This document shows, piece after piece, positions 61,501 to 64,000 of a stretch of DNA of 64,000 bases (positions are counted from its first letter, which is position 1; every line of letters begins with the position of its first letter). Below the pieces are notes generated by a model, which did not search any database, was not told where the DNA came from, and saw only the letters and a list, made by a program, of their open reading frames with translations. Source of the stretch: Granulicella sp. WH15 (GTDB taxonomy: Bacteria > Acidobacteriota > Terriglobia > Terriglobales > Acidobacteriaceae); the NCBI RefSeq assembly GCF_009914315.1, contig NZ_CP042596.1, positions 4,464,001 through 4,528,000 of the forward strand, in the 5' to 3' direction. The position numbers and the translations under genes were made by a program.

Positions 61501-62437
61501 CGGCAACGTCTCGAGCCTCTTCAACGCCACCAGCGCAAGCGCCCTGGGTCTCAACTTCCTGCGCAAGGCCGCCGGCCTGCAGGCTTACGATGAGACGCAG
61601 GTCAACGATCTGGCGGTTGCGACCAACCTCGGACGCTCCAACTACAACGCCTTCATCGCGACCTTCCGCCGCGCGGGCAAGAACCTGACCGCCGACGTGA
61701 ACTACACCTTCTCCAAGTCGCTCGACACCAATCAGGGAGCCGCCAACGACTCCACCAACCTGGCGACGCCATTCGATCCCAACATCGACTACGGCCCGTC
61801 CAAGTTCGATCGTCGCAACTCCTTCAACGCGCTCTTCATCTACAACCTGCCCAAGTCCTATTCCATGCTCCCGCGCCCGGTCAACAAGGTCGTCGGCGGA
61901 TGGTACGTCTCGGGCATCATCACCGCGGTCAGCGGCCTGCCGGTCTACGTGACGGAGGGCGCTCAGGTCTTCGGTGGCGGTCAGCGTTCGGCGGCCAACA
62001 CGCCTGCGGTGCCGCTGGTTCCGGTCAACACCATCCACTCCGGGGTTCACTATAACGTCGCTGGCTCGGGCGGCATCGGAACCTCCGGCGGCATCGGCGG
62101 AATCAACATGTTCGCCGACCCCGCCGCTGTCCACAACAGCTTCGGCTACGTACAGCTCAGCTCGGGACGCGATGGTTATGGCAGCCCGCTGCGCGGTATG
62201 CGCTTCGTCAACACCGATGCCTCGATCGGCAAGGTCGTCGCTGTCCACAATCAGCTCAACCTGAAGATCACGGCCGATGCCTTCAACCTGTTCAACAACG
62301 TAACCTTCAGCAACGCCACCCTGCCCATGCTGGGCAGCACGGTCAGCACCTTCGGTGTTCTCACCAGCACCTCGGTGCCGAGCAACCGTCAGGCCAGCAG
62401 CCGCTGGGTCATGCTGGGAGCGCGTCTGGACTTCTAA
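58526..62437 (+). CDS. Oar-like TonB-dependent outer-membrane receptor (fifth copy)
   Basis: The 1303-aa product starts at ATG 58526 after GGAGG with 5-bp spacing and has a signal peptide (LWLVLFALFSVGFSASLKAQ). A carboxypeptidase-regulatory-like domain (AILGTVLDPSGAIVPNAPV) precedes a plug with FTFDGIDITDNQTN and VDEFRVGVSNSNSTFNKGAGG. A very long barrel ends in MLGARLDF. It is the largest receptor here and is not flanked by a transmembrane regulator or phosphoesterase. A strong terminator separates it from the PQQ dehydrogenase downstream. Substrate unknown. Confidence 0.9.
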   Translation: MKSLRLWLVLFALFSVGFSASLKAQTATSGAILGTVLDPSGAIVPNAPVELLNKDTNAKLTTTTNAAGHYTFPTIAPGIYNITVKPEGFSTSTVSDVKVQVNTDSTINFSLVMGSSTQVVDVNSSAAQIQLQTTDSTVGDVIGTEALAQLPTRLRQAQELTFLQPGTTPATGGDSGGSVGGAVNDQTTFTFDGIDITDNQTNSTTDTDHGARPVLMVSVEAVDEFRVGVSNSNSTFNKGAGGQVTLIGKSGSNKFHGGLFSYIQNSAFNANTWDNNHLKLAKPHVEDNRFGGYLGGPIWKDKTFFFAEYEARRYPESFQVSAIVPTASMAAGTLQFKDASGATNAYNLQTSKTCGTLGTAACDPRGIGISPTMKAMMAAEPAGNNPGLTGTDGLNTTGFTGNAKSPLTDDFGTFRLDHNLNSKWHLNGSFSYSRDIAYNSAPIVLDIRNPNNIVNSDLLPNWTNAFIFGATGQLTPSLTENIRLGDVRNRNGALRPQLSTIAQELALPGTASGNGFVAVSPNIFTAPITMSNTVRTQQNNDVTQQFVDDMVWSKHNHILQFGMNWQRLTLYHVHTGKVGGAVNSLNATTTADSSYLSIPAADRPQPCSASVTANCLPSSSLNTWDSLYASTLGLMNDNNAFVVRDGSGTAQSIGTPLIMNALGYYYSFYVQDTWRMLPSLTFTYGLSYSWQTPYNFSNREESLLVDAATQKIISAKDYLHQKAASAALGTIYNPLLAFLPVANSGRSSVYNTNYDNWAPRVALAWNPSFQDGLMGKVFGASKTVVRGGFGLYYDRLNGELGVVNPGLTAGPSSTVSTGLQSCNASGAPGLGCNAASSDPALSDFRIGVDGSIPLPQYPQKLPSPYVPADGFSELVSSGIDPYYKAPRIYAANFTIQRDLGHGAVVEVAWTGRYGRRLESNVELNASPYMFADTGSSQTFAQAYDAVANSLRAGKSVATQPWFENQLPGIGASHGYASTTAYLAATQSSNFQNGNVSSLFNATSASALGLNFLRKAAGLQAYDETQVNDLAVATNLGRSNYNAFIATFRRAGKNLTADVNYTFSKSLDTNQGAANDSTNLATPFDPNIDYGPSKFDRRNSFNALFIYNLPKSYSMLPRPVNKVVGGWYVSGIITAVSGLPVYVTEGAQVFGGGQRSAANTPAVPLVPVNTIHSGVHYNVAGSGGIGTSGGIGGINMFADPAAVHNSFGYVQLSSGRDGYGSPLRGMRFVNTDASIGKVVAVHNQLNLKITADAFNLFNNVTFSNATLPMLGSTVSTFGVLTSTSVPSNRQASSRWVMLGARLDF

Positions 62438-62458
62438 GCAAAGTCCGGATCACCCTCC

Positions 62459-62494
62459 GCCCTCGCCGCCCACCAGCGGCGGGGGCATTTTTTT
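62459..62494 (+). terminator. Rho-independent terminator after TBDT
   Basis: GCCCTCGCCGC pairs with GCGGCGGGGGC (11 bp, one T-G wobble) around CCACCA, followed by ATTTTTTT. Confidence 0.92.
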
Positions 62495-62608
62495 GCCGCG
62501 CAAATCCTATACGCATATCGAGCACTCGTTCGATATGATGGGCACACTCACTCTGAAAAAGTTCCGCAGTCATCCAGCCCCTGGCCGTCGATGAAAGGTA
62601 TCCCTACC

Positions 62609-64000
62609 ATGCGATTGTTGATGAGGTCCTTTTGTTTTTGCGCCGTCGCACTCAGCACGATGGCGTCTGTTGCGAACTGCCAATCCCCTGCTTCCGCGCA
62701 GACCGACTGGCCCTTCTACGGCGGCGACCAGGGCGGCATGAAGTACTCCACGCTGACCGCGATTAACAAGCAGAACGTCTCGCGCCTGCACGTAGCCTGG
62801 ACATGGAAGACCGGCGAGACTGAGATGCCTCGCTTCGGTTCGAAGCCCGGCATGTTCGAGGTCACGCCGCTGATGATCGACGGCGTCCTCTACCTGAGCA
62901 CGCCCTACAGCAAGGTCGTGGCCCTCAAGGCCGCCACCGGCGAGCTGCTCTGGAGCTACGATCCCAAAGCCTACGAGCTGGGCCAGCCCGCCAACGGCAC
63001 CGGCTGGGTACATCGCGGCGTCGCCGCCTGGCGCGACGGCGGCAAGCTGCGCATCTTCATCAACAGCCGCTACCGCCTCATCTGCCTCGACGCGGCCACA
63101 GGCAAGCCCGTCCCAACCTTCGGCAAAGATGGAGTGATCGACCTCAGCGAAGGTCTGGTCTGGCCGATCAACAAGCTGCACTACACCGAGACCTCGCCAC
63201 CGGTCGTCTACAAGGACATCGTTATCCTCGGCAACGGCGTCGGTGACCGCCTGGTCTACCGCAACGACCCGCCGGGCGGCGTGCGCGGCTTCGACGCCCG
63301 CACCGGCAGACAGCTCTGGAGCTTCCACACCATCCCCCAGGCGGGCGAACCCGGCAACGAGAGCTGGGGCAAGGACGCCTGGAAGTTCACCGGCCACACC
63401 AACGTCTGGGCACCCATGACGCTCGACGCCGCGCGCGGCCTCCTCTACCTGCCCGTCAGCACCCCGAGTAACGACTTCTTCGGCGGCAACCGCCCAGGCA
63501 ACAACCTTTACGGCGAGTCGCTGGTCTGCCTCGACGCCGCGACCGGCATAAAGAAGTGGCACTACCAGATCGTCCACCACGGCCTGTGGGACTACGACCT
63601 CGCCTCGCCGCCCACGCTGGTCACCATCAAAGCCAACGGCCACAAGCTGGACGCCGTAGCACAAGCGACCAAGGAAGGCTTCGTCTTCGTATTCGACCGA
63701 GTCAGCGGCAAGCCGGTCTGGCCCATTGAGGAACGCCCCGTCCCCGCGAGCGATGTCCCCAACGAGCACGCATCACCCACACAGCCCTTCCCCTCGAAGC
63801 CCCCTGCCATCAGCCCTCAGGGTGTCACACCCGACCTGGCCTTCGACGCCACTCCTGAGCTGAAGGCCGAGGCACTCGAGGCGATGAAGAGCTTCCGCAC
63901 CGGCCCGCTCTTCACGCCGCCTTCGTACAAGGGAACCCTGATGCTGCCGGGCGTGCTCGGCGGCGGAAACTGGGGCGGCGGCGCGTTCGATCCGGAGTCC
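62609..64000 (+). CDS. PQQ-dependent quinoprotein dehydrogenase (partial, 3' end outside window)
   Basis: From ATG 62609 (62591 is an in-frame alternative) 464 codons are visible before the window ends. A signal peptide (SFCFCAVALSTMASVANC) is followed by WPFYGGDQGGMKYS, the start of the PQQ propeller in membrane- or periplasm-located glucose/alcohol dehydrogenases. Propeller-blade signatures recur: VVALKAATGELLWSYD, RGFDARTGRQLWSF and LVCLDAATGIKKWHYQ. The HHGLWDYDLASPP segment is typical of the active-site region of this family. It oxidises sugars or alcohols and passes electrons to the respiratory chain. Any C-terminal cytochrome domain lies outside the window. Confidence 0.88.
   Translation, partial: MRLLMRSFCFCAVALSTMASVANCQSPASAQTDWPFYGGDQGGMKYSTLTAINKQNVSRLHVAWTWKTGETEMPRFGSKPGMFEVTPLMIDGVLYLSTPYSKVVALKAATGELLWSYDPKAYELGQPANGTGWVHRGVAAWRDGGKLRIFINSRYRLICLDAATGKPVPTFGKDGVIDLSEGLVWPINKLHYTETSPPVVYKDIVILGNGVGDRLVYRNDPPGGVRGFDARTGRQLWSFHTIPQAGEPGNESWGKDAWKFTGHTNVWAPMTLDAARGLLYLPVSTPSNDFFGGNRPGNNLYGESLVCLDAATGIKKWHYQIVHHGLWDYDLASPPTLVTIKANGHKLDAVAQATKEGFVFVFDRVSGKPVWPIEERPVPASDVPNEHASPTQPFPSKPPAISPQGVTPDLAFDATPELKAEALEAMKSFRTGPLFTPPSYKGTLMLPGVLGGGNWGGGAFDPES

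Overview
The window looks like chromosome of an Acidobacteriaceae-type soil acidobacterium (Granulicella, Edaphobacter or Terriglobus-like). This is inferred from its high GC content, five very large Oar-like TonB-dependent receptors (TBDTs) with carboxypeptidase-regulatory-like N-termini, and three transmembrane winged-helix regulators of a kind I associate with that phylum. No species can be named. There is no IS element, prophage, CRISPR array or rRNA. One tRNA (Phe, GAA) is present.

Layout. 1-1.2 kb: a partial TetR regulator with its operator, a perfect 38-bp palindrome, tRNA-Phe and a terminator. 1.2-10.3 kb: module A, in which a regulator (7285) is divergent from a TBDT followed by a Tat-exported metallophosphoesterase and a PI-PLC; a phospholipase C-like enzyme lies convergent to the regulator. 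10.3-11.6 kb: a gene-poor, lower-GC tract. 11.6-17.7 kb: TBDT, S9 peptidase and two small exported or membrane proteins. 17.7-23.9 kb: module C, with regulator, TBDT and a Tat-exported 2H phosphoesterase. 23.9-39.4 kb: module B, a regulator divergent from a predicted eight-gene transcription unit (TBDT, PLC, PI-PLC, two GH92 alpha-mannosidases, two PHP-domain hydrolases). 39.4-54.7 kb: mostly housekeeping and regulation (c-di-GMP phosphodiesterase, GH8 cellulase, two SDRs with a LysR, otsA fused to a membrane sensor plus otsB, a spermidine-synthase-like protein, a 40-aa protein, ArsR, LuxR, multicopper oxidase). 54.7-64 kb: a large IPT/TIG lipoprotein, a fifth TBDT and a partial PQQ dehydrogenase.

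How the genes may work together. The same unit recurs three times: a one-component regulator (winged helix, single membrane helix, conserved extracytoplasmic domain) divergent from a TBDT whose downstream gene encodes an exported phosphoester hydrolase. The three divergent promoters share a CACCCCT heptamer. In module B the added alpha-mannosidases suggest a substrate carrying both mannose and phosphoinositol or phosphodiester linkages, such as GPI-type anchors, fungal phosphomannans or actinobacterial PI-mannosides. That substrate is inference; the gene content and order are read directly. Start codons were chosen by visible ribosome binding sites and family alignment where possible.
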